DNA from: Promethearchaeota archaeon
GTDB taxonomy: Archaea > Asgardarchaeota > Lokiarchaeia > Sigynarchaeales > SOKP01
DNA: 7,691 bases
Reading direction: 5' to 3'
Assembly (NCBI GenBank): GCA_014729315.1
Contig: WJKD01000153.1
Span: forward strand, 1-7,691
Shown here: one piece after another, positions 1 to 5,041 of the stretch
Layout of the letters: every line of letters begins with the position of its first letter
Position numbering within the stretch: the stretch's first letter is position 1
Notes under the pieces: model-generated
What the model was told of the DNA's origin: nothing
The model's database searches: none
What the model saw: only the letters and a program-made list of their open reading frames with translations
Program-made: the position numbers and the translations under genes

Positions 1-257
1 GTCCTAATTGGCACACTGATTTATTAGATCGGATGAGATTAGAAATTCCTAATGTCAGAAAACCCATTATAGATGAAGATTTGGCACAGATTTTGTATGA
101 TTATTTAAGATTCAGACATATATTTCGAAATGTTTATGGCTTCAAACTTAATTGGGAAAAAATGCGCCATTTGGTTGAGGATCTTGATAAAACACGAAAA
201 AAATTAGATATAAAAATTGAGATGTTTTTTAAATTTTTAACTAATATTAAGAACTAA
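1..257 (+). CDS. HepT-like ribonuclease/toxin-domain protein, 5'-truncated by window edge
   Basis: The frame is open from base 3 to a TAA at 255-257, so the ATG at 33 is probably an internal Met; codons before it (PNWHTDLLDR) already match the family. The visible 84 residues show the HepT-like C-terminal pattern: a short helix ending in LEIPNVR, an acidic helix, then RFRHIFRNVYGF followed by NWEKMRHLVEDL and an amphipathic last helix. HepT proteins are all-helical and pair with a minimal nucleotidyltransferase (MNT); in studied pairs HepT is a toxin-type RNase and MNT neutralises it by modification. The RNase motif is R-x4-H-x-Y; here the spacing is kept but the His position is Asn (codon 129-131). 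No MNT gene follows within the window, so a partner, if present, would be upstream. Family call is by pattern recognition and fairly confident; activity is uncertain. Confidence 0.72.
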   Translation, partial: PNWHTDLLDRMRLEIPNVRKPIIDEDLAQILYDYLRFRHIFRNVYGFKLNWEKMRHLVEDLDKTRKKLDIKIEMFFKFLTNIKN

Positions 258-420
258 AGTCAATTTTTCTCAAAGAGGAGCATAATAAATTAATTAGATA
301 TCAGAGACCCTTTAGATTGTAAAGAAAAGGATTTCGATTTTTTTCAAAATAATTTTTAACCTCTAAATTTTTAAAAGGTTAGTCATTCAAGTAAACTAAA
401 TTGAATAGGCTAATAGACCT
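258..420. other. Intergenic region with orphan Shine-Dalgarno-like site
   Basis: These 163 bases hold no convincing gene on either strand. Bases 274-280 read AGAGGAG, a good Shine-Dalgarno match, but the following frames hit stops almost at once and no start codon sits at normal spacing. The right half carries the probable promoter of the next gene. Confidence 0.5.
357..381. promoter_or_regulatory. Promoter with TATA-like box inside an inverted repeat
   Basis: TTTTTAAA at 368-375 is TATA-like and would place transcription initiation near base 397, about 24 bases before the ATG at 421. It is flanked by a perfect 6-base inverted repeat, TAACCT (357-362) and AGGTTA (376-381). A dimeric regulator binding the arms would cover the TATA box. 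Placement is inference; AT-rich DNA makes TATA calls weak. Confidence 0.35.
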
Positions 421-1494
421 ATGGTATCAAATTACTTTACTTTAGATGATATAAAGTCGAAATTGGAGAATCTCACAAAGTCCCTTGAATTAAATATTGA
501 TAACAAGTCCACAGCAATAGTTAGTGAATACGGAGGGCGACTTTTAGGATTATTTCCCAAAAAAGATAAAATTAATCTCCTATGGGTTAATCCAAATGTC
601 CGAGAAGTAATTCAATTGGGTGAGTGGAATGTAGGTGGAGATCGATACTGGATAAGTCCCGAGCGGTATTATTTTTACGAAAATCCCGAATCATGGGAAG
701 GATGGTTTTGCCCGAAGACGCTAGATCCTGCTAATTACCAAATCCTTGGATATTCAAACAAATCTTGCACTTTATCTTCAAAGATTTCAATTAAAAATAT
801 GTCAACCAAAATCCTATATAACGGAGAAGTCACGAGACAATTAACCGCCATTAAAGAACCAATAAACACAGGAATTGCTCACTGCGCCGTCGAATATGTT
901 GACGATTGCGTAATCTACGCACCTAAGATAAAATTAAACGGCTGGAGTCTCACTAATGTAATTTCAGGTGGGAAGGGGAATCCGGGAACGGTGCTAGTGC
1001 CCACAAAATCTGCTGCTAAACCACTTTCCTATTTTAGGACAATCCCCAAAGAGAGAATATGTGTAGAGGAAGATTATCTTGCGTTTAAAATAGATGTTGA
1101 TGACATCTACAAATTAGCAGTAAGACCCGAAGATATCGAATTTTCTCGGAAAGCGAAGATAGGATATGTGCTGAAAATACCCAAAAGCGAAGAATATGGT
1201 TTTTTAGTGAAATTATCAGAGGATGTGCCCGAGTCCCAAAATCATTGCTTCGATGTAGCAAGGGACCATCCCGATTCAGAAATCGGCGTTATTCAATCTT
1301 ATAATTCAGAATCACCGAACAGACCTCAATTAAACTTCGGCGAGATAGAAATCCAATTGAAGCAATTTGAAACGATCGATAACACTTCGCACGGAAAGGC
1401 AAAACATCAATTGGTCGGTTACATTGGTTCTAAGGAAGAAATCTATACTGTAATCGAAAAATATCTCGGAATAGTCGATCCCACATTATATTAA
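421..1494 (+). CDS. Galactose-mutarotase-like fold protein (DUF4380/DUF6786-like), function unknown
   Basis: A 357-residue soluble protein without signal peptide or membrane segment. The pattern VSEYGGRLLGLFP (34-46), NLLWVNP (52-58), VGGDRYWISPERYYFY (71-86) and, late, a QSYNSES...FGEIEIQ stretch (292-312) resembles uncharacterised beta-sandwich proteins related to the aldose 1-epimerase/galactose mutarotase superfamily, which bind sugars. I cannot identify a clear catalytic His/Glu pair, so an epimerase reaction is not claimed; sugar or glycoside binding is a reasonable inference. The ATG at 421 is chosen because a TAG at 406-408 closes the frame upstream and a TATA-like box lies about 50 bases before it; there is no Shine-Dalgarno site, so the leader is probably short. 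It stands alone, converging on the dehydrogenase at 1540-2343 with 45 bases between the stops. The ORF is certain; the family is moderately sure. Confidence 0.75.
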   Translation: MVSNYFTLDDIKSKLENLTKSLELNIDNKSTAIVSEYGGRLLGLFPKKDKINLLWVNPNVREVIQLGEWNVGGDRYWISPERYYFYENPESWEGWFCPKTLDPANYQILGYSNKSCTLSSKISIKNMSTKILYNGEVTRQLTAIKEPINTGIAHCAVEYVDDCVIYAPKIKLNGWSLTNVISGGKGNPGTVLVPTKSAAKPLSYFRTIPKERICVEEDYLAFKIDVDDIYKLAVRPEDIEFSRKAKIGYVLKIPKSEEYGFLVKLSEDVPESQNHCFDVARDHPDSEIGVIQSYNSESPNRPQLNFGEIEIQLKQFETIDNTSHGKAKHQLVGYIGSKEEIYTVIEKYLGIVDPTLY

Positions 1495-1539
1495 GAGTTC
1501 CATTCTTTTACATATTTATAGGATTATTATATTAAAAAG
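1495..1539. terminator. Bidirectional T-rich terminator region between convergent genes
   Basis: The 45 bases between the two stop codons contain TTCTTTTAC on the plus strand and a T5 run on the minus strand (A run at 1533-1538). Archaeal transcription ends at T-tracts without needing a hairpin, so this short spacer probably serves both genes. Inferred from composition and gene orientation. Confidence 0.4.
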
Positions 1540-2343
1540 TTAGAAAGGGCCTTTGATAAAACCACCGTCAACTTGAATCACAGTGCCCGTAATATAGCTC
1601 GCTTTTTCTGAAGCTAAAAACGCCACCAAATTTGCGAGTTCTTCTGGTCGACCTAATCTACCCATCGGAATTTGGTCGGTCCACGATTTTTTAACTGTTT
1701 CAATATCTTTACCAGTTCGTTTGCTAGTCGCTTCGATGAGCTCTTTCATGCGACCTGTTAAGTTCGGTCCAGGACAGACCACATTCACTAGCACATTTTT
1801 ATGTGCGTACTCGTTTGCGAGTGTTTTTGCGTATCCCACAACGCCTAATCTGGTGGTGTTTGAAAGCACAAGGTTTTCCAAAGGTTGTTTTACCGATACC
1901 GAAGTGATGGCAATAATATTTCCTCCATTATTCTCTGCCATTATAGGTATGATTAATCTACATATTCTGACAAACGATAATAGGTTAAGGTCTATTGATC
2001 GATTCCAATCCTCCTTGCTAATCTCCTTAATCGGTCCCGAAGGGGGTCCGCCAGCGTTGTGTACAAGGATATCGATTTTCTTGAATTTTTCTAGCGACTT
2101 ATTAACTAAAATTTTTATATCCTCTTCTTTTTTCAAGTCAGCAACAACAGGATATATTAGGTTTTGGGTATTATTATGCGAGCTTTCTAAAATCTTATTC
2201 TTAGCCGACTCAAGATTTTCTTTTGAACGACTGCAAATAACTATGTTTGCACCCTCCTCGAATAACACTTTCGCACAAGCAAATCCTAAACCTTTACTTG
2301 AAGCTAATACCAATGCGACTTTATTTTTAATTCCTAAATCCAT
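1540..2343 (-). CDS. Short-chain dehydrogenase/reductase (SDR) with non-canonical active site
   Basis: A 267-residue classical-length SDR with a Rossmann fold. Visible motifs: cofactor loop ASSKGLG (14-20, with Ala where TGxxxGxG has Thr), Arg39 after strand 2 (suggesting NADP(H) preference), NAG (96-98), Asn120, Ser148 in ITSVS, PG (191-192) and the VDGG C-terminal motif (258-261). Where classical members have YxxxK, this has SNTTR (161-165), so both the catalytic Tyr and Lys are replaced. A subgroup with KQP...LVLSN..R around this site occurs widely and is often annotated as FabG-like or glucose dehydrogenase; its substrate is not predictable here. GGTGA on the minus strand (2353-2357) lies 9 bases before the ATG and fixes the start. 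It converges with 421-1494 and diverges from 2519-3310, so it is probably transcribed alone. Confidence 0.9.
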   Translation of the reverse strand: MDLGIKNKVALVLASSKGLGFACAKVLFEEGANIVICSRSKENLESAKNKILESSHNNTQNLIYPVVADLKKEEDIKILVNKSLEKFKKIDILVHNAGGPPSGPIKEISKEDWNRSIDLNLLSFVRICRLIIPIMAENNGGNIIAITSVSVKQPLENLVLSNTTRLGVVGYAKTLANEYAHKNVLVNVVCPGPNLTGRMKELIEATSKRTGKDIETVKKSWTDQIPMGRLGRPEELANLVAFLASEKASYITGTVIQVDGGFIKGPF

Positions 2344-2352
2344 TACTCATTT

Positions 2353-2399
2353 TCACCTTAATTAGCTTAAATCTGAGAATTCAATCTGTTTTTAATTAA
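2353..2399 (-). promoter_or_regulatory. SDR gene promoter and Shine-Dalgarno site
   Basis: On the minus strand, TTAATTAAAA (about 2390-2399) is TATA-like and would start transcription around 2370. GGTGA at 2353-2357 then sits in the leader 9 bases before the ATG, matching the 3' end of archaeal 16S rRNA. The Shine-Dalgarno call is firm; the TATA box is tentative. Confidence 0.45.
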
Positions 2400-2491
2400 G
2401 AAGTAATGACATTTTATTAATTTATCTCAACTTTTAAATTCTCAAATACACTTATTGGGATAACCTATTTAACTTGTAATGAAGATTTTTG

Positions 2492-2499
2492 TAAATTAA
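2492..2499 (+). promoter_or_regulatory. Candidate TATA box for a leaderless membrane-protein transcript
   Basis: TAAATTAA is centred about 24 bases before the ATG at 2519, and no Shine-Dalgarno site precedes that ATG. This geometry fits a leaderless archaeal mRNA. A second candidate, TATTTAA at about 2466-2472, would instead give a leader of roughly 25 bases. Confidence 0.3.
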
Positions 2500-2518
2500 T
2501 TTTTTGTTTTATTAAAAA

Positions 2519-3310
2519 ATGGCAATAAATATTAGCAAAATCCAAATTTACTTCATTGGCCTAGCAGCATTAGTTCTTTCCGCAATCCAGCAAGCGGTTT
2601 ATTTATTATTTGGGACTTTAATAGTATATTTTGGATTCATTGCCGATATAGTTATTATTGTTTGTGCGTTTCTAATTAGATTTTCTTATGTCTCTTTTGA
2701 AAAATATTCAGAACTAATTTTAGAAACGGATGAAATAACAAGCGTCAGTAAAAAGCATCTTAAGCCCTCGAGATTTCTTAACGGGATGGTAATTGCTATT
2801 ATTATTGGGACTTTTGCGAGCATAGTTATTCATTATTTTTCTTTAATTGGTATTTTAATCTACTTAATTATGCAATTAATTCATATTTGGAGTTTTAATG
2901 GAATAATACATTATAAACTAAAATTTATATATGGAAGAAAGGCAAAATCGATAAGATATCCTGCACTTATTTCAACAGTTTGTTTTTTAATTATATGTCC
3001 TTTGCTATTTTTTATCCTGATTTTACCAGAATGGAAATCTTTGGCTATAATTGTTCTTCCTTATATCTTTGTTTTGATACTGATGACAATTATTACATAT
3101 TTTGGGTTAGGTTATACGAAAAGACCTTTAAAATTTAGAATAATGCTATGTATAGGAGCGAGTTTATTTCTATTTTCAGATCTGATGATCGGATCTACAG
3201 CATTTTCACAAGGATTTTACTTAGCTCCTTTATTGATCTATCCTACATGGATTACCGCTATGTTCTTGATGCAGCTTTCAATTTTAGAATTAAAGAAAAA
3301 TAAATTTTAA
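2519..3310 (+). CDS. Multi-pass membrane protein, YhhN/TMEM86 (lysoplasmalogenase)-like
   Basis: A 263-residue, very hydrophobic protein with about eight membrane segments (roughly 8-27, 30-55, 88-106, 108-126, 147-170, 174-196, 206-226, 234-256) and a Lys-rich C-terminus. The penultimate segment, GASLFLFSD at 213-221 followed by a short loop and an aromatic-rich last helix, matches the YhhN/TMEM86 signature G-a-x-LF-xx-SD, whose Asp is implicated in catalysis. Studied family members hydrolyse the vinyl-ether bond of lysoplasmalogens in membranes. Usual length is about 210-230, so this copy is somewhat longer, and the N-terminal half matches less well. Vinyl-ether lipids are not typical of archaea, so substrate would differ or the role may be another. 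No Shine-Dalgarno site is present and the mRNA may be leaderless. ORF certain; family only probable. Confidence 0.6.
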   Translation: MAINISKIQIYFIGLAALVLSAIQQAVYLLFGTLIVYFGFIADIVIIVCAFLIRFSYVSFEKYSELILETDEITSVSKKHLKPSRFLNGMVIAIIIGTFASIVIHYFSLIGILIYLIMQLIHIWSFNGIIHYKLKFIYGRKAKSIRYPALISTVCFLIICPLLFFILILPEWKSLAIIVLPYIFVLILMTIITYFGLGYTKRPLKFRIMLCIGASLFLFSDLMIGSTAFSQGFYLAPLLIYPTWITAMFLMQLSILELKKNKF

Positions 3311-3429
3311 TTGAATCTTTTAATATTTTTTAAAGAATTATTAGTAAATTTCTAATATACTATTAAGATCTTTATTAAAAACATGTTCTATTATTAAGTG
3401 AATGATAGGAAAGGTTTTAATTCTTTAAC
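3311..3429. other. Intergenic spacer with T-tract terminator and weak inverted repeat
   Basis: A T6 run at 3326-3331, soon after the stop at 3308-3310, is the likely terminator of the membrane-protein gene. TATTAG (3339-3344) and CTAATA (3352-3357) form a 6-base inverted repeat with a 7-base loop; being all AT-rich it may be chance. No small gene is apparent. Confidence 0.35.
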
Positions 3430-3444
3430 AAAGAAGTATAAATA
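3430..3444 (+). promoter_or_regulatory. BRE/TATA promoter upstream of the CTG-start gene
   Basis: AAAGAAGTATAAATA contains a purine-rich BRE-like stretch directly before TATAAATA (3437-3444). Initiation would fall near 3465, giving a leader of about 45 bases that carries the Shine-Dalgarno site at 3499-3503. The same 13 bases, AAAGAAGTATAAA, recur at 4611-4623 before another gene, which supports a real promoter element. Confidence 0.55.
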
Positions 3445-3498
3445 ATTCATAATAAAATAAATATTTTAAACATAAAAAATAAGAAAGCTTAGTTATGG

Positions 3499-3503
3499 GG
3501 TGA
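3499..3503 (+). promoter_or_regulatory. Shine-Dalgarno site that decides a CTG start
   Basis: GGTGA lies within GGGGTGAC and is followed after 6 bases by CTG at 3510. The dehydrogenase gene uses the same GGTGA core 9 bases before its ATG. The only upstream in-frame ATG (3495) runs straight into this TGA (3501-3503) after two codons, so it cannot be the start. Confidence 0.6.
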
Positions 3504-3509
3504 CAAAAT

Positions 3510-4100
3510 CTGTCAAAAGAATCAAAAACTGAAGTTGAAAAACCTAAGACTGAGACAACTACAAAACCCGCAACAAAGTCTAAACCGAAAACAAAAACCA
3601 CAACAAAACCTAAAGTGAAGCAAAAAAAAGGCGGAAATCCCAATTTCAAGAATTACGAAGATATTATTTCTTTAATAGGGAAATTTGCGTGGATAATTGG
3701 CGTTATAGACGGTATTCTTTACATTCTTTGGGGAATTTGGGGATTATGGTGGGTTAATTTAGCAGCAAGTGCTGCACAATCGGTAGGAGTATTTAGTTAT
3801 ATTGCCGCTGATGTGACCTATTTAACAGCGCTTTACATATGGTATATTATTGGTGGAATCATAACCATTGCTGTAGCAATACTCATTGTTCGTCCAAGAT
3901 TTTCTGCGAAATGCGCAAACAAAGATTGGGATTTCCTTTTAGACGATGTTATTACTCTGGGAAGTTTTCGAATTCCTTTTATGCTAATTCTGGGGATTAT
4001 ATTAACAATCTTTGGACAATGGTGGGGGGGCGTCGCAATTCTTATACCTGCGATCGTTTTAATATTCCTTGGACCGAAAGAATATAAGTGGAAAAAGTAA
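3510..4100 (+). CDS. Four-helix membrane protein with Lys/Thr/Pro-rich N-terminal tail, CTG start
   Basis: Taken from CTG at 3510 the product is 196 residues, beginning (M)SKESKTEVEKPKTE. Residues 1-45 form a disordered basic tail of KP, KT and TTT units; four hydrophobic stretches follow (about 51-80, 100-127, 153-170, 171-188) and the C-terminus is basic (KEYKWKK). A simpler call starts at GTG 3615, losing the tail, but that GTG has no ribosome binding site, whereas CTG has GGTGA 6 bases upstream and the tail reads as consistent protein sequence. The frame upstream is closed by TGA at 3501-3503, with no ATG, GTG or TTG between. I do not recognise the family; it resembles small membrane proteins of unknown function common in Asgard genomes. 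A tail on the cytoplasmic side could bind nucleic acid or acidic partners, which is speculation. A G7 run at 4024-4030 is in frame and codes WGG. Confidence 0.7.
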   Translation: MSKESKTEVEKPKTETTTKPATKSKPKTKTTTKPKVKQKKGGNPNFKNYEDIISLIGKFAWIIGVIDGILYILWGIWGLWWVNLAASAAQSVGVFSYIAADVTYLTALYIWYIIGGIITIAVAILIVRPRFSAKCANKDWDFLLDDVITLGSFRIPFMLILGIILTIFGQWWGGVAILIPAIVLIFLGPKEYKWKK

Positions 4101-4114
4101 AGTAGTTGTATATA

Positions 4115-4155
4115 TTCGTAAACGAAAAAACTAAATTTATTTCTTTTATTTTTAC
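4115..4155 (+). terminator. T-rich terminator after the four-helix gene
   Basis: After the stop at 4098-4100 there is a short inverted repeat, TTCGT-AA-ACGAA (4115-4126), then a T-rich stretch with TTTATTTCTTTTATTTTT (about 4136-4153). The T-rich part is a plausible archaeal terminator; the small repeat may be incidental. Confidence 0.4.
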
Positions 4156-4157
4156 AT

Positions 4158-4183
4158 TGTGTCTTAGATTATATACTGACACA
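4158..4183. repeat. Short inverted repeat in intergenic DNA
   Basis: TGTGTC (4158-4163) and GACACA (4178-4183) are perfect inverted arms separated by 14 AT-rich bases. It lies between the ends of convergent genes, so a role in 3'-end formation or chance is more likely than promoter control. I see nothing else in 4184-4262. Confidence 0.3.
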
Positions 4184-4262
4184 TCTTTTAACAATCTGAA
4201 GAATTTAATAAGACGATTTTATATTTAAAGATGATTTAATATTCAAGTTAATTTCATGTATT

Positions 4263-4427
4263 TTATTTTTTAAAGATTGAGCATTTAAAGTAAAACTCGT
4301 TGCATCTTTGGCAGTTTGAAGAATGCTGACATTCATCGTTAAGAGGACACTTAATATTCGCGTTTTCTTCTTTGATCATTACTCGATGAAGTCTAGTTTG
4401 AATTTTATCTATGAAATCTCTCATCAT
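4263..4427 (-). CDS. 54-residue Cys-rich small protein, putative metal-binding
   Basis: Reading the minus strand from ATG at 4427 to TAA at 4263-4265 gives 54 residues: a helical, charged first half (MMRDFIDKIQTRLHRVMIKE), then a Cys-rich second half. Cysteines fall at 27, 33, 39, 42 and 49 with His35, in the pattern CP-x4-C-x5-C-xx-C-x6-C. In such AT-rich DNA five Cys in 23 residues is hard to explain by chance, and the layout suggests a zinc or Fe-S site. A second ATG one codon later (4424) is equally possible. There is no strong ribosome binding site; TTTATATTTA on the minus strand (4465-4474) is a suitable TATA box and would give a leader of about 20 bases. It diverges from the 86-residue CPxCG gene and converges with 3510-4100. 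I do not know a named family; similar tiny Cys-rich proteins occur in archaea. Confidence 0.62.
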   Translation of the reverse strand: MMRDFIDKIQTRLHRVMIKEENANIKCPLNDECQHSSNCQRCNEFYFKCSIFKK

Positions 4428-4464
4428 ACTTGATTCTTTTCTTTACGATCTTTAATCTATTGAA

Positions 4465-4474
4465 TAAATATAAA
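4465..4474 (-). promoter_or_regulatory. TATA-like box for the Cys-rich small gene
   Basis: TTTATATTTA on the minus strand is centred about 43 bases before the ATG at 4427, so transcription would begin near 4445. The rest of the divergent spacer (4428-4642) holds no convincing gene; a 23-codon hydrophobic frame at 4551-4622 overlaps the opposite promoter and is not supported. Confidence 0.35.
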
Positions 4475-4610
4475 GGTAGAAAGGATTTAAAATAAGTGAA
4501 TTATGGCTAATATGTAATAAATCTAAAATAGTCTTATCCTTAGTAAATTAATGAAATCTATGATTTTTCTTATAATTTTTTCTAAAGTACTATTTAAGAT
4601 TAATTTTATT

Positions 4611-4625
4611 AAAGAAGTATAAAAA
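4611..4625 (+). promoter_or_regulatory. BRE/TATA promoter of the CPxCG gene
   Basis: AAAGAAGTATAAAAA repeats the 13-base element seen at 3430-3442. TATAAAAA (4618-4625) is centred about 21-22 bases before the ATG at 4643, slightly closer than usual but compatible with a leaderless transcript starting at or next to the ATG. No Shine-Dalgarno site is present. Confidence 0.5.
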
Positions 4626-4642
4626 TCATTACTATTATTAAT

Positions 4643-4903
4643 ATGGAGCTTACTAAAAACGGAGCAATATTAACTAAAACATTGAATTCAGGTGTTAAAA
4701 ATTTGCATAAATGTCCCGTTTGTGGCGAGCAAATTAAATTAAGTGTTAAGAACGAAACTCTGGATTCGTTTAAACTCAATGATAGAGACCTCTTTCCTCA
4801 TATAAATATTCATGGAAATCCTCAACACGCAATTCTATGTTATATCGATAAGGATCGACGCGTTAGGAGCTTAACATCCGTTCAGAGTGTTGAAATCATA
4901 TGA
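4643..4903 (+). CDS. 86-residue CPxCG protein with His/Cys cluster, function unknown
   Basis: A small soluble protein. Cys24-Pro-Val-Cys27-Gly is a zinc-knuckle half; further candidate ligands are His53, His57, His62 and Cys66 in FPHINIHGNPQHAILCYID. A standard second CxxC is absent, so the site, if zinc, would be completed by His or Cys of the second half or by a partner. The part from 51 onward (FPHINIHG.P.HAI..YIDKD.RVR) looks like a conserved small beta-rich module and reads like archaeal proteins that carry HG-P-HA..YID motifs; I do not know a characterised member. The ATG at 4643 fits a leaderless start behind the promoter at 4611-4625. It converges with the zinc-ribbon membrane protein at 5042-5791 and may be functionally linked to it, but nothing in the sequence proves this. 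Confidence 0.68.
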   Translation: MELTKNGAILTKTLNSGVKNLHKCPVCGEQIKLSVKNETLDSFKLNDRDLFPHINIHGNPQHAILCYIDKDRRVRSLTSVQSVEII

Positions 4904-4920
4904 TCACCTTACATTCTAGC

Positions 4921-4960
4921 ATTTTCCGGAAAATAGCAAAGAAAACCATTTTCTAGAAAA
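4921..4960. repeat. Two perfect palindromes of the form TTTTC-nn-GAAAA
   Basis: ATTTTCCGGAAAAT (4921-4934) and TTTTCTAGAAAA (4949-4960) are perfect palindromes sharing the frame CATTTTC-nn-GAAAA, with centres 27 bases apart. A further GAAAA at 4941-4945 makes five half-sites in 39 bases. They begin 17 bases after the stop of the CPxCG gene. They could be tandem sites for a dimeric DNA-binding protein, or weak hairpins at the 3' end of the mRNA, followed by a T6 run at 4966-4971. A related TTTCTAGAAA occurs at 5896-5905. Confidence 0.5.
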
Positions 4961-4965
4961 CCTGA

Positions 4966-4971
4966 TTTTTT
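4966..4971 (+). terminator. T6 tract terminating the CPxCG gene
   Basis: GATTTTTTATC lies about 60 bases after the stop and just after the palindrome pair, consistent with archaeal T-tract termination on the plus strand. Confidence 0.4.
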
Positions 4972-4999
4972 ATCTTATCGAAGCTAATAGGAAAGTTAT

Positions 5000-5022
5000 T
5001 AAAAAATTGAAAAGAAAAAAAA
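5000..5022 (-). terminator. T-tract terminator of the zinc-ribbon membrane gene
   Basis: The plus strand has A6 (5001-5006), A4 and A8 (5015-5022), which read as T8 and T6 tracts on the minus strand beginning about 20 bases after the stop at 5042. This is the strongest terminator-like stretch in the window. Confidence 0.5.
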
Positions 5023-5041
5023 GAATGAAATTTTTAGAGAA

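Noticed and set aside
1721..2365. 214-codon plus-strand frame
   Set aside because: It lies antisense over the dehydrogenase, whose motifs are unmistakable; its own translation has no recognisable domain.
3495..3512. ATG-GGG-TGA read as selenocysteine or stop readthrough into the 3510 gene
   Set aside because: The TGA is part of a GGTGA Shine-Dalgarno site, and no selenoprotein-like context surrounds it; CTG initiation is the simpler explanation.
3425..3649. 74-codon minus-strand frame rich in Phe/Val
   Set aside because: It is the complement of the Lys/Thr/Pro-rich tail of the 3510-4100 gene and its promoter; the composition is explained by that.
3839..4087. 82-codon plus-strand frame with several Cys and Trp
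   Set aside because: It is a shifted frame wholly inside the four-helix membrane gene, and has no start signals.
4551..4622. 23-codon hydrophobic frame starting ATGAAATCT
   Set aside because: No ribosome binding site, and its end overlaps the BRE/TATA element of the next gene.
4908..5040. Possible CRISPR-like or tandem repeat array from repeated GAAAA/TTTTC units
   Set aside because: Only two palindromes are present, with no regular spacers of similar length; kept only as a palindrome pair.
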